A stretch of 64,000 nucleotides of DNA from GCA-2725625 sp964574215 (GTDB taxonomy: Bacteria; Pseudomonadota; Alphaproteobacteria; Rhodospirillales; UBA2165). A program made the position numbers and the translations under genes. The notes under the pieces were generated by a model, which made no database searches, was not told the DNA's origin, and saw only the letters and a program-made list of their open reading frames with translations. The stretch is from the NCBI GenBank assembly GCA_964574215.1, contig CAZNLR010000009.1, positions 50,338-114,337 of the forward strand. The letters are read 5' to 3'. This document shows positions 38,309 through 46,901 of this stretch, one piece after another (position 1 is the stretch's first letter; every line of letters begins with the position of its first letter).

Positions 38309-38397
38309 GTTTTCAATATTATTCCGGGAGGACTGCAATTCCTCCGAACTGAATTTTTCTGCTGGCGATTACGATAAGTTTTCATGAAATATCCACG

Positions 38398-39150
38398 CTA
38401 GCATTTATGAAGTTTGATACCGATTGTACCAGGACGTATATCGAGAAACTCGAAATTATATCCATGCAAAAGGTCGGCAAATGTATCTGGTGACCAGACA
38501 TGATAATCATAAACGCCTGGCTCTTCGATGGTTCCGTCCGGCATTAACCCGTCAGGGGTGGTAATAATAGCGAACTTCCGGACGACCCGATGGACATTTT
38601 CCAACAGGCGTTCGGGATGCTCCAGATGCTCTATCACCTCGGAACATATGGCGTAGTCGAACTCATCAGTCTCGGCGATGTCATATATTGATCGGCAGTG
38701 GAACTGGAGCGCGCCTTGGTCGAACCGCTTGATCAATGGTTTTTGATCCCCCGCGGTGAATGGCATTTCTTGAACAGATTTAATATCCGAGCCCATCGAT
38801 TCTCGCACCGCCATATCACTGACTATTTTAGCCAATTGAATAGCAGTTTCACTCGTATCCAGTCCCACAACTTCAAATCCAGAGCGAAAAAATAGATATG
38901 AGATCAGTCCATCGCCACACCCTACATCCAGCAGGCGTCCTGAAATGGGTAATAAATCGACGAGTAAATTAGTAAAGTCCCGATAGCCATCGAAATTAAC
39001 CAGATACCATTTCCAATGATATGCGCCGCCAATATCGTATTTAATGAATGGATCTGTAATCAAAACACTTTCCGAGACGATTTGACGAGATAAACAATGT
39101 CTTTCATAGGCTATTACATTCACTTTATACCATACAGCCCGGCAAGACAT
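38398..39150 (-). CDS. SAM-dependent methyltransferase, likely inserted gene
   Basis: The 250-residue protein, counted from the first ATG at 39150 (a TTG at 39222 would add 24 residues), has motif I LLDVGCGDGLISYLF. YAICSEVIEHLEHPERLLENVHRVV and a C-terminal VWSPDTFADLLHGYNFEF follow, typical of methyltransf_11/23 enzymes acting on quinones, lipids or sugars. It is AT-richer than its neighbours and lies on the opposite strand between a response regulator and its presumed kinase. It is flanked by hairpin repeats on both sides, which suggests acquisition. The start is uncertain. Confidence 0.72.
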   Translation of the reverse strand: MSCRAVWYKVNVIAYERHCLSRQIVSESVLITDPFIKYDIGGAYHWKWYLVNFDGYRDFTNLLVDLLPISGRLLDVGCGDGLISYLFFRSGFEVVGLDTSETAIQLAKIVSDMAVRESMGSDIKSVQEMPFTAGDQKPLIKRFDQGALQFHCRSIYDIAETDEFDYAICSEVIEHLEHPERLLENVHRVVRKFAIITTPDGLMPDGTIEEPGVYDYHVWSPDTFADLLHGYNFEFLDIRPGTIGIKLHKC

Positions 39151-39231
39151 ACCGGCATTAAACGAACGCGCTCTAGGTACTGTCGTGAATGTCCGATTCT
39201 GGCTATTGGCAGATATTTCCAACCGCCGATC

Positions 39232-39264
39232 TAATGTCTGCTATACATTCGAATGCGGACATTA
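39232..39264. repeat. Small hairpin repeat, copy 3
   Basis: TAATGTCTGC (39232-39241) and GCGGACATTA (39255-39264) are ten-base arms, one G-T pair, around TATACATTCGAAT. It lies upstream of the methyltransferase gene and matches the arms of copies 1 and 2 on its other side. Confidence 0.55.
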
Positions 39265-39500
39265 AGCGCAGCGCAGTTAAATCCAATTAACTTCTCAGAG
39301 AGCAAATCTACCGGCTTCGGCGGGGTTATTTTTGGGTTAACATTACCGAAATTTAATTTAATTAACTGCCACTGGAATTGCCATCGAACCACCGAATACG
39401 ATACCGTACAGGATAAAAATCAGCGAATTTGCGTCATCCAAAAACGGCGAGTTTCAGTACTAATGAAAACAAAAAGCTGCCATCAAAACAGAGATACAGA

Positions 39501-40877
39501 GTGAACCTGACCAGGATTTTACATACGTCGACCTTTCGCATGGCGCTGGTTTATTTGGTGTTGTTCGGCATGTCTTCGATGGTTCTTCTTGGTTTCGTGT
39601 ACTGGGCGACGGCGGGGATTTCCACCTCGCAGACCGACGAAACCATCCATGCAGAGGTCACCGGGTTGGGAGAGCAGTACCGCAACAGAGGCCTTACGGG
39701 TTTGATCGAAATCGTCCGCCAACGCAGTCAGAATCAACGGCAAAGTCTCTATTTGGTGATAGATGGCAGCGGCAACTCCTTGGCCGGAAACCTGAATGCC
39801 TGGCCCAGCGTCGAAACCCAGGAAGGGGGATGGCTGGAATTTAGCTATCAGCGCCCAGTGGGCGGTAAAACCGAGACCCACAAGGCGCGGGCGCGGCACC
39901 TGCTGCTGGGCGGTGATTTTCAATTGCTGGTGGGCCGGGATATCCATGAACTTCTGCGGGTCGAAAAAATCATGCAACGGACACTTACCTGGGCAGTGGC
40001 GTTGACCATCTGTTTGGGCCTGGTCGGTGGCATGTTCATGAGCCGGAACTTCCTCAGGCGGATCGAAGTGATCAATAAAACCAGCCGTGAAATCATGGCG
40101 GGCGACCTGCATCAGCGGGTTCCGGTGGCGGGGCGGGAGGACGAGCTGGACCGGTTGGCCTGCAACCTCAATGAGATGCTGGATCAGATCGAGCGTCTGG
40201 TTACCGGCATGCGTCAGGTGACCGAGAATATTGCTCACGATTTGCGCTCTCCCTTGAACCGGTTGAGGAGCCGGCTTGAAGTTACGCTCATGGGTGAGTC
40301 ATCGGAAGACGAATACCGGCAGGCGCTGGAACTGACCATCGACGAGGCAGCGGCTCTCTTGGAGACCTTCAACGCGCTCCTCAATATAGCCCAGGCGGAA
40401 TCCGGCCAGCCGGACGGTAACCCGGAAGATTTCGACCTCAGCGCCTTGGCGTCGGATATGGCCGAGCTCTATGAACCGGTGGCCGAGGAAAAATCCATCA
40501 CCGTGATCAAACAGATAGAGGAGGGGGTAAATCTCCACGGCAACCGCCATCTGCTTTCTCAGGCCCTCGCCAACCTGCTCGACAACGCGGTCAAATATTC
40601 GATGGAAGGCGGCAGTATTACCATCATGGCACACCAACGGGATGACGGGTGCGAGCTTATCGTCGCCGATAGTGGACCCGGAATTCCGGAAGATGACAAA
40701 GTACGGGTGCTCGACCGGTTCGTCCGCCTGGAAGCCAGCCGCAATTCCCCTGGCTCGGGTCTCGGTCTCAGTCTGGTCAATGCCGTCGCTAAATTGCACA
40801 ATGCCGAATTTATATTGGAAGACAATTTCCCCGGGCTGAAAGTTGTGCTGAAATTTCCTCGGGAAGGGCAGAATTAG
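39501..40877 (+). CDS. Sensor histidine kinase
   Basis: The 458-residue membrane kinase has a first membrane segment at about residues 15-38, a periplasmic sensor of about 120 residues, and a second membrane segment near 160-180. A HAMP linker follows (RIEVINKTSREIMAGDLHQRVPVAGREDE), then phospho-acceptor His246 in IAHDLRSPLNRL. The ATP-binding domain has an N-box LANLLDNAVKY, G1 DSGPGIPEDD and G2 GSGLGLSLV. The GTG at 39501 is preferred because it begins NLTRILHTSTFRMAL just before the membrane segment; the open frame reaches 39429. It probably phosphorylates the regulator at 37399. Confidence 0.88.
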   Translation: MNLTRILHTSTFRMALVYLVLFGMSSMVLLGFVYWATAGISTSQTDETIHAEVTGLGEQYRNRGLTGLIEIVRQRSQNQRQSLYLVIDGSGNSLAGNLNAWPSVETQEGGWLEFSYQRPVGGKTETHKARARHLLLGGDFQLLVGRDIHELLRVEKIMQRTLTWAVALTICLGLVGGMFMSRNFLRRIEVINKTSREIMAGDLHQRVPVAGREDELDRLACNLNEMLDQIERLVTGMRQVTENIAHDLRSPLNRLRSRLEVTLMGESSEDEYRQALELTIDEAAALLETFNALLNIAQAESGQPDGNPEDFDLSALASDMAELYEPVAEEKSITVIKQIEEGVNLHGNRHLLSQALANLLDNAVKYSMEGGSITIMAHQRDDGCELIVADSGPGIPEDDKVRVLDRFVRLEASRNSPGSGLGLSLVNAVAKLHNAEFILEDNFPGLKVVLKFPREGQN

Positions 40878-40970
40878 ATGGGGATAAATCTTTATTTCCA
40901 GCATTACGCTAGCTAGGCTATTTTGCTGAATTGCTCGACACTTTAGTGCCGGGCTCTAGGGAGGGGTCGC

Positions 40971-42227
40971 ATGGATCAGATGCAAATTGACGCGGCGGCT
41001 GAAAAGGAATACTCGGTTCGCTCGAAAAGGGTCGAAGATGCCATTGCGCTCCGCCGACCGGACCGGACGCCGGTTCACTTGGCCTGGCGGTTTTGGCCGG
41101 CCCACCAAACCGGCCTGTCATTCAGAGACGCAATGTACTATCCGGACAAAATGCGAATCGCGGCAGAAGGTCTGGTGGAAGACTTGGCGCCTGATTATTT
41201 TCAGAACCCGCTCACCAACGTCGCCATAGGCAATCCTCTCGAAACCATGGATTTCAAAGCTCTCGAATGGCCAGGGCATGGCGTCACCGACAACGCTTCA
41301 TATCAGTATATCGATCAGGAATTTATGGCCGCGGATGAATACGACGACTATTTATTCGATCCGACCGGGTACTACCTGCATACCTATTTACCGCGGGTAT
41401 CGGGCGTATTTGAGCCATTCAAGCAACTACCCGATATTCCCGGCCTTTATTATCTCCGCATTCTGGCTGGATCGAAAGGCTTTGCTCAGCCGGGGATGAG
41501 AGAAACGTTTGATACGCTGGCTGAGGCCGCCGGACAGATTGACGTTTTGATCAGCGAAATCGCCAGTTTGACCCAGAATATGGCGGCCAAAGGATTTCCG
41601 GTCTTGCAGGCCGGTACGGCTCCCGCCCCGTTCGATCTGTTTGCCGACTATATGAGGGGCTCCAAGGGCGCCATGCTGGATATGTTTCGCCAACCCGATA
41701 AGCTACTAGCGGCAATGGAGAAAGCCACCCATTTCATCATCAAAAACACCATCACGATGGCCGCCGGAAAAAGTGGCAAACAAATATTCATGCCACTTCA
41801 TTGGGGCCTCGACACCTTTATGTCGCCGGAGAAGTTCGAGACTTTTTATTGGCCTCAATTGAGGAACGTGATCATGACTCTGATAGACGCCGATTTCATC
41901 CCCTACGTGTTCTGGGAAGGCGATTGCACGTCGCGTCTTGAAACCATCGCCGATATCCCCGCCGGCAAAGCGGTTTACAAGTTCGAGCATACGGACCTCG
42001 TCAGGGCTAAGGAAGTTCTCGGCGACGTGGTGTGCCTGCAGGGCAATGTGCCTGCCTCGATACTCAATACCGGCACGCCGGAGGAGGTGGAAGCCTGTTG
42101 CCGTCATTTGATCGAGAAAGTTGGCAGGGACGGCGGGTTTATTCTTGACGGCTCCGTCGGTATCCCGGACGAGGCCAAATATGAGAATGTCGTCGCCATG
42201 ATGCAGGCTCCGGCAAATTACGGGTAG
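40971..42227 (+). CDS. Uroporphyrinogen decarboxylase-like protein, copy A
   Basis: The 418-residue protein has the TIM-barrel layout of the URO-D/methylcobamide transferase superfamily: RVEDAIALRRPDRTPVH at the start, LHWGLDTFMSPEKFETFYWPQLR in the middle and FILDGSVGIPDEAKYENVVAMM at the end. The RQAGRY motif of haem-pathway HemE is absent, so it is not HemE. The His-x-Cys zinc-ligand motif of MtaA/CmuA methyltransferases is not evident either (the site reads WEGDC). A GGGAGGGG site precedes the ATG. It may be a corrinoid-linked methyltransferase or a decarboxylase of an unknown substrate. Confidence 0.75.
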   Translation: MDQMQIDAAAEKEYSVRSKRVEDAIALRRPDRTPVHLAWRFWPAHQTGLSFRDAMYYPDKMRIAAEGLVEDLAPDYFQNPLTNVAIGNPLETMDFKALEWPGHGVTDNASYQYIDQEFMAADEYDDYLFDPTGYYLHTYLPRVSGVFEPFKQLPDIPGLYYLRILAGSKGFAQPGMRETFDTLAEAAGQIDVLISEIASLTQNMAAKGFPVLQAGTAPAPFDLFADYMRGSKGAMLDMFRQPDKLLAAMEKATHFIIKNTITMAAGKSGKQIFMPLHWGLDTFMSPEKFETFYWPQLRNVIMTLIDADFIPYVFWEGDCTSRLETIADIPAGKAVYKFEHTDLVRAKEVLGDVVCLQGNVPASILNTGTPEEVEACCRHLIEKVGRDGGFILDGSVGIPDEAKYENVVAMMQAPANYG

Positions 42228-42284
42228 TGGGAAGGCTCCGTATGTGGGATCATCAATTGCTGCAAAGATATGGGGGAAATCATT

Positions 42285-43541
42285 ATGGATCAAAGTACAT
42301 CGGATAATCCACAGAAACTCTTTGCCGAACGCAAGCAGCGCGTCTTGGACACAGTGGCGTTGCAGGAAACCGATCGGGTTCCTTTTTCCTATTTCGCTCA
42401 TTTCTGGCCCGCCAGGTATCGCGGCGTGACTTTCGAACAGGCCATGAACGATATGGATCTGGCAAACGATTGTGCGGCGGATGCAATTCGCCTGCTTCAG
42501 CCGGACAATTATTTCGCCAATCAGGTTCTGACCGGTTTCGGGCGGCAATTGGCGGCCCTGGATTACAAACAACTGGAATGGCCGGGCCACGGCACCGACG
42601 AGAACGCCACTTTCCAGTATGTCGACAAGGAATATATGACGGCGGACGAGTACGACGACTATCTGTTCGACCCGACCGGGTTCTATTTACACAAATTCAT
42701 GCCGCGCGTGGCGGGAGTCTGGGAGGTCTTTAACCATTTTCCCGACATTGCCGGCGGTTACGGTTGGAAATTAATTCACATGATGGCGTCTTTGGGCAGC
42801 GACGAAGCCGGTGAAGGACTGCAAAAACTGCATCTGGCCGGCAAGGAAGTAAATGATGCGACTCTCAAAGTGATCAAATTCTGGCAGCAGATGAATGAGG
42901 AGGGATTTCCCCTCGGCGCCGCCGGCCGCATCACGGCGCCGTTCGATATGTTCGCCGATTATTTGCGCGGTTCCAAGGGCGCCATGCTGGATATGTACCG
43001 GCACAAGGACAAACTGCTGGAAGCTATGGACAAGGCCATCATCCTGCTGATGCGCGACGTGGAGAAAGGGCCCCAGGCTTTCGATTGTCCATTCGTCTTT
43101 ATTCCGCTCCATTGGGGGTTGGACGGCTTTATGTCGCCGGATCAGTTTAACACCTTCTATTGGCCCCAACTGCGCAGCATCATCCACCAATTGATCGACC
43201 GCGACTTGATCCCGTTCGTATTGTGGGAAGGAGATTGTGCGTCGCGACTGGAATTCATCGGCGATATTCCGCCGGGCAAGGCCATGTATATGTTCGAAAA
43301 GACTGATATGGAGTTGGCCAAAGACGTGCTCGGCGATGTCGTCTGCATCAACGGCAACGTGCCGCCGTCAATTTTGAACACGGGCACCGCGGATGATGTG
43401 GATGAATACTGCAAGAACCTGATTCAAAAGGTGGGTAAGGGCGGCGGGTTTGTCCTCAATGGCGGCATCGGTATTCCCGATGAAGCCAAAACCGAAAACG
43501 TCGTCGCCATGGCGCAATCGGTGTATAAGTACGCGAATTAA
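42285..43541 (+). CDS. Uroporphyrinogen decarboxylase-like protein, copy B
   Basis: The 418-residue paralogue of the preceding gene shares long stretches such as DEYDDYLFDPTG, DYLRGSKGAMLDMYR and LHWGLDGFMSPDQFNTFYWPQLR. It also lacks RQAGRY, and the corresponding metal region reads WEGDC. The ATG at 42285 follows a GGGGGA site; an ATG at 42270 is less supported. The two genes are 57 bases apart and likely co-transcribed, a duplication suggesting a heterodimer or two related substrates. A TetR regulator follows. Confidence 0.75.
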   Translation: MDQSTSDNPQKLFAERKQRVLDTVALQETDRVPFSYFAHFWPARYRGVTFEQAMNDMDLANDCAADAIRLLQPDNYFANQVLTGFGRQLAALDYKQLEWPGHGTDENATFQYVDKEYMTADEYDDYLFDPTGFYLHKFMPRVAGVWEVFNHFPDIAGGYGWKLIHMMASLGSDEAGEGLQKLHLAGKEVNDATLKVIKFWQQMNEEGFPLGAAGRITAPFDMFADYLRGSKGAMLDMYRHKDKLLEAMDKAIILLMRDVEKGPQAFDCPFVFIPLHWGLDGFMSPDQFNTFYWPQLRSIIHQLIDRDLIPFVLWEGDCASRLEFIGDIPPGKAMYMFEKTDMELAKDVLGDVVCINGNVPPSILNTGTADDVDEYCKNLIQKVGKGGGFVLNGGIGIPDEAKTENVVAMAQSVYKYAN

Positions 43542-43606
43542 CAGCAACAAATTCGGATCGCGCCGTTTCTTCGGACATGTCGATATTTGCCTTTTATTAT
43601 TAGGTG

Positions 43607-43624
43607 CCGTACATTGATGTACGG
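43607..43624. promoter_or_regulatory. Palindrome upstream of tetR, likely operator
   Basis: CCGTACAT and ATGTACGG are perfect eight-base arms with a TG centre, 28 bases before the chosen ATG of the TetR gene. The site fits autoregulation by a dimeric TetR protein. Confidence 0.65.
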
Positions 43625-43651
43625 AATTTCGTGAAAAACGGTGCCGATATT

Positions 43652-44245
43652 ATGAACGTTCAGCGCAAGAGTCCTCGTAAAAAGAATAGTGCGGTCGATA
43701 AGCGGCTGCGCCGCGAAGATTGGATTTTGGCGGCGTGGGAAATGCTTGGCAGCGGTAATATGAACGAGGTGAAAATCAAAATTCTCGCTTCGAAGCTCGG
43801 TGTCACGCGGGGCAGTTTCTATTGGCATTTTCGTAACCGACAGGAACTGATCGACGCTTTGGTCGATCGGTGGTTTGCCATCCTCGGCCTCAGAGAGGTA
43901 ATTGAGGCCGATGTTGCCTTGGTTGAAGACCCAAAGGAGCAGCTTTGGGCGGTTTTTAAACGGGTTATCTTGAATATTGATGCCGGTCAGTCGGTTGCGT
44001 TGCGCTTATATTCACGCAAAGATCAAAAGTTAAAGCGTCGAATTGAAGACGAAGACCGGTTGCGTCTCGGCCACTATTCGGATCGTTATAAGCTTATGGG
44101 CTTTTCCGAAGATCGCGCCATCGAATTGGGACGCATTTATCAAGCCGTCGTCGTTAGCGAGTATCTACGGAACGGTGCGCTTTCCCTGGACCAGCGGTTG
44201 GCCGCCGCAGGGCAAATTCACACGACACTCACCTCGATCACTTAA
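43652..44245 (+). CDS. TetR-family transcriptional regulator
   Basis: The 197-residue regulator has an N-terminal helix-turn-helix: MNEVKIKILASKLGVTRGSFYWHFRNRQELIDALVDRW at about residues 33-70, with the classic VTRGSFYWHF recognition helix. The C-terminal ligand domain is not assignable. The ATG at 43652 is preferred over the GTG at 43604, because the longer form would place the 18-base palindrome inside the coding region. It sits between the URO-D-like pair and the TRAP operon and is the obvious candidate to repress one or both. Confidence 0.88.
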   Translation: MNVQRKSPRKKNSAVDKRLRREDWILAAWEMLGSGNMNEVKIKILASKLGVTRGSFYWHFRNRQELIDALVDRWFAILGLREVIEADVALVEDPKEQLWAVFKRVILNIDAGQSVALRLYSRKDQKLKRRIEDEDRLRLGHYSDRYKLMGFSEDRAIELGRIYQAVVVSEYLRNGALSLDQRLAAAGQIHTTLTSIT

Positions 44246-44296
44246 ACCCCGTTTATTTGCTAGAAATCTCTACGTCGAGTTTGGTGAAATTTTAAC

Positions 44297-44346
44297 TTGA
44301 ACCAAACACATGTGTATTGTATGTTTTCCCATACACATGTGTTTGG
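44297..44346 (+). promoter_or_regulatory. Candidate promoter with double palindromic operator
   Basis: A TTGAAC -35 (44297-44302) and TATGTT -10 (44320-44325) are 17 bases apart. Sixteen-base inverted arms cover them: CCAAACACATGTGTAT at 44302-44317 and its exact complement at 44331-44346. Each arm contains the smaller palindrome ACACATGTGT (44306-44315 and 44333-44342). One copy sits between -35 and -10 and the other just downstream, a geometry that fits repression of the TRAP operon by the adjacent TetR protein. Confidence 0.7.
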
Positions 44347-44519
44347 ATTGTTAAGAACAAGCGCATGCGACTGCAAAATATCTGGCCGATGGCCACGGCG
44401 GCGAGTTCGACGCCCCGGAATAACAGACAGGCGAAATAAGCCCTTGAATGGCGCCAGAAAATTAATCTGAAGCAGAAATGCGCCTTGGTGGCGTTTATCT
44501 CTTAATTGGAGGACTTCGA

Positions 44520-45557
44520 ATGAAAGCGATTAATTCACGAAACTTAGTAACAGCGGCACTATCTGCCGGTTTTATTTTAAGCACAGGAAATACGGTTTCC
44601 GCCAAAGACAATCTCGTGGTTGCCTTCCAAGGCGCCTTGAACAACAAGCCGATTCAATGTCACCTTAAAGTGGTCGCCAAAGGCATCTCAGAAATTACCG
44701 GAATGAAAATCGAATATCATGCCGGCGGCAGTGCCTTTGCGAATCCCAAAAAACTATATCCGCAGCTGTCCAGAGGCATTACCGATCTTTCACTTATGCC
44801 GTTGGCCTATACCCCTGGCCGTTTTCCCTTGGCTGAAATTGCCATGCTGCCGTTCATTCAACGAGATCACAAAGCTCTCGCAACCGCAGTGACCAAGCTA
44901 TCCGGAAAATACCTGACGAAAGAATTTAAAGGTACGCACACGTTCGCGCTGTTGGCATTGCCGCCATACAATATTCATTTAAAAAAGCCGGTGAAAAATA
45001 TTGCGACCGACCTCAAAGGTCTGCGCCTTCGAGTGGTAGGAAAAGGCCTTTCCAATGCTTTCCGCAAATTGGGTGCCGATGTCGTCGGCATGCCGATTAC
45101 TCAGGTTTATGAAAACATGCAAAAAGGGGTCATGAACGGCTACGTTTTGCCAAATGTTGCAACTTTGGTTTTCAAACTACACGAAGTCTCTGATTTTCAC
45201 GCTCAGGTAAACCTTTCCTCCGCCGTTGTCTATATGGGGATGAGTAAAAAGGCATGGGATGGTCTGAAGCCCGCGCACCAAAAACAAATCAGCGCTAAAT
45301 TTGAAGGACCGGCCGCCGCCGTCCGTTATGTCAGTTGCTTCGACAAGGTCAGCAAAATTGCCCTTAAAGTCGCCAAAAAAACCAAAGGCGTGATTTATAA
45401 ACCTTCTGGCGCAGAGATGGCGCAATTGAAGAAAACCGTGGCACCCGTCACCGAAACTTACCTTGCGGGCGTGGAGAAAAAAGGCCTGCCGGCACGCGCC
45501 TTTTACATCGAGTTGAAAACCATGGCAGCGGCTGAAGCCAAGGCCCGGATGAAATAG
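44520..45557 (+). CDS. TRAP transporter substrate-binding protein, DctP type
   Basis: The 345-residue periplasmic protein has a signal peptide ending near TVSAKDN. The DctP fold is visible in VVAFQGALNNKPIQ, KKLYPQLSRGITDLSLMPLAYTPGRFPLAEIAMLPF and LKGLRLRVVGKGLSNAFRKLGADVVGMP, where an arginine normally contacts the carboxylate of the ligand. The ATG at 44520 follows a GGAGGA site; the ORF extends upstream without one. It feeds the two permease subunits that follow. The substrate is probably an organic acid, not identified. Confidence 0.9.
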   Translation: MKAINSRNLVTAALSAGFILSTGNTVSAKDNLVVAFQGALNNKPIQCHLKVVAKGISEITGMKIEYHAGGSAFANPKKLYPQLSRGITDLSLMPLAYTPGRFPLAEIAMLPFIQRDHKALATAVTKLSGKYLTKEFKGTHTFALLALPPYNIHLKKPVKNIATDLKGLRLRVVGKGLSNAFRKLGADVVGMPITQVYENMQKGVMNGYVLPNVATLVFKLHEVSDFHAQVNLSSAVVYMGMSKKAWDGLKPAHQKQISAKFEGPAAAVRYVSCFDKVSKIALKVAKKTKGVIYKPSGAEMAQLKKTVAPVTETYLAGVEKKGLPARAFYIELKTMAAAEAKARMK

Positions 45558-45589
45558 CAGACCTTCGCTAAGCTTGAGAGACTGAGATT

Positions 45590-46894
45590 ATGTCGCCGCT
45601 TTTGGTAGGCCTGATCGGCTTCCTTATCATGCTGGTGCTGAAAGGGCTTCGAAGCCCGATCGGCATTGGCTTGGCGGTGGTTGGTTTCTTTGGCGTCTGG
45701 TATCTCAAAGGGTTCGACACGGCGCTGTTCGTGCTTGGTTCAGCGCCGGTCGAATCCCTCTCCCGCTTTACCTTGGCGGTATTCCCGTTGTTCATCCTGA
45801 TGGGCATCCTGGCGCTTAAGGCCGGGCTGGCGGATGGACTTTATAACGCTGCCAACGCGTTGATCGGCCATTGGCGGGGCGGATTGGCCATCGCCAGTAT
45901 CGTCGGATGTGGCGGCTTCGCCGCAGTCAACGGTTCAAGCCTTTCGACGGCCGCGACCATGGCAAAGCTCGCCGTCCCACAAATGTTGCGGTTTGGCTAC
46001 GACATCAGACTGGCCACCGGTTCGGTCGCGGCAGGCGGCACACTAGGGATTATGATCCCGCCGTCATTGGGCATGATCATCTACGCGGTTTTGACCGAGA
46101 CCTCTGTCGGCAAGTTATTTGCCGCTGGTATTCTGCCCGGCATTCTCGCTGTAATTCTATATGCCATTGTCATTTCGGTCTGGATGCGCCTGCGCCCCGA
46201 AATGGCGCCCCAGACACCAAAATTGCCTTGGCGTGAGCGGCTCGCCGCCGTGAAACAGGTTTGGGGACTGGCGCTACTGTTCGCCATCGTCATGGGCGGT
46301 ATATTTGCCGGTGTCTTCTCGCCCACCGAAGGCGGCGCGGTCGGGGCGTTCGGCGCACTTTTGATCGGTATCGTGACGGGGCGCATGACGTGGCCGCTAT
46401 TCGTCGAGAGCGTCCGGGAAGCCGTCGATCTTACGGCGACGGTGATGCTCATTCTGGTTGGCGTTTCCATATTTGAATTTTTTATCACCTCGGCGCAGTT
46501 CCCTCAGGAGATGTCGGCTTTTATCAGAGGTCTTGATGCGCCCGCCGGCGTGGTCATCGCCGGGATTATCGGTTTCCTGATTATTCTCGGCGGCTTCATG
46601 GAAGTTATCGCCATTATTTTCATTACCACGCCGTTTATCTTTCCGATTATTGTCGATCTCGGCTACGACCCGATCTGGTGGGGCATCATTATGATCATGG
46701 TCGGAGAGTTTGGCGTGGTCACGCCGCCGGTTGGGATGAACGTATTTGTGGTCGCGAAGATGGTGCCAAATTGCAGTATTGCGGATGTGTTCAAAGGCAT
46801 TCTTCCCTTCCTCGCCGGAGATTTGGTGCGTCTGCTCCTGGTCATTTTAATTCCGGGGATCGCCTTATGGCTCCCCAATTTGCTATTTGATTGA
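45590..46894 (+). CDS. TRAP transporter large permease, DctM type
   Basis: The 434-residue inner-membrane protein has about 12 hydrophobic segments. TRAP-M signatures include VNGSSLSTAATMAKLAVPQM and GGTLGIMIPPSLGMIIYAVLTETSVGKLFAAGILPG, plus FGVVTPPVGMNVFVV near the C-terminus. It forms the ion-coupled channel. It starts 32 bases after the binding protein and is followed eight bases later by the small subunit, an order opposite to the usual P-Q-M. Confidence 0.93.
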   Translation: MSPLLVGLIGFLIMLVLKGLRSPIGIGLAVVGFFGVWYLKGFDTALFVLGSAPVESLSRFTLAVFPLFILMGILALKAGLADGLYNAANALIGHWRGGLAIASIVGCGGFAAVNGSSLSTAATMAKLAVPQMLRFGYDIRLATGSVAAGGTLGIMIPPSLGMIIYAVLTETSVGKLFAAGILPGILAVILYAIVISVWMRLRPEMAPQTPKLPWRERLAAVKQVWGLALLFAIVMGGIFAGVFSPTEGGAVGAFGALLIGIVTGRMTWPLFVESVREAVDLTATVMLILVGVSIFEFFITSAQFPQEMSAFIRGLDAPAGVVIAGIIGFLIILGGFMEVIAIIFITTPFIFPIIVDLGYDPIWWGIIMIMVGEFGVVTPPVGMNVFVVAKMVPNCSIADVFKGILPFLAGDLVRLLLVILIPGIALWLPNLLFD

Positions 46895-46901
46895 GGGCGT
46901 T

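Noticed and set aside
39253..39504. 83-codon plus-strand frame before the kinase
   Set aside because: It lies in the repeat-containing gap, overlaps the kinase start in another frame and has no ribosome-binding site or coding character.
40971..42227. Assignment of the URO-D-like gene as hemE
   Set aside because: The RQAGRY motif of true uroporphyrinogen decarboxylase is missing and the gene is duplicated beside a transporter and regulator.
41706..42590. 294-codon minus-strand open frame
   Set aside because: It spans the junction of the two URO-D-like genes in antisense and has no motif; its existence reflects codon bias.
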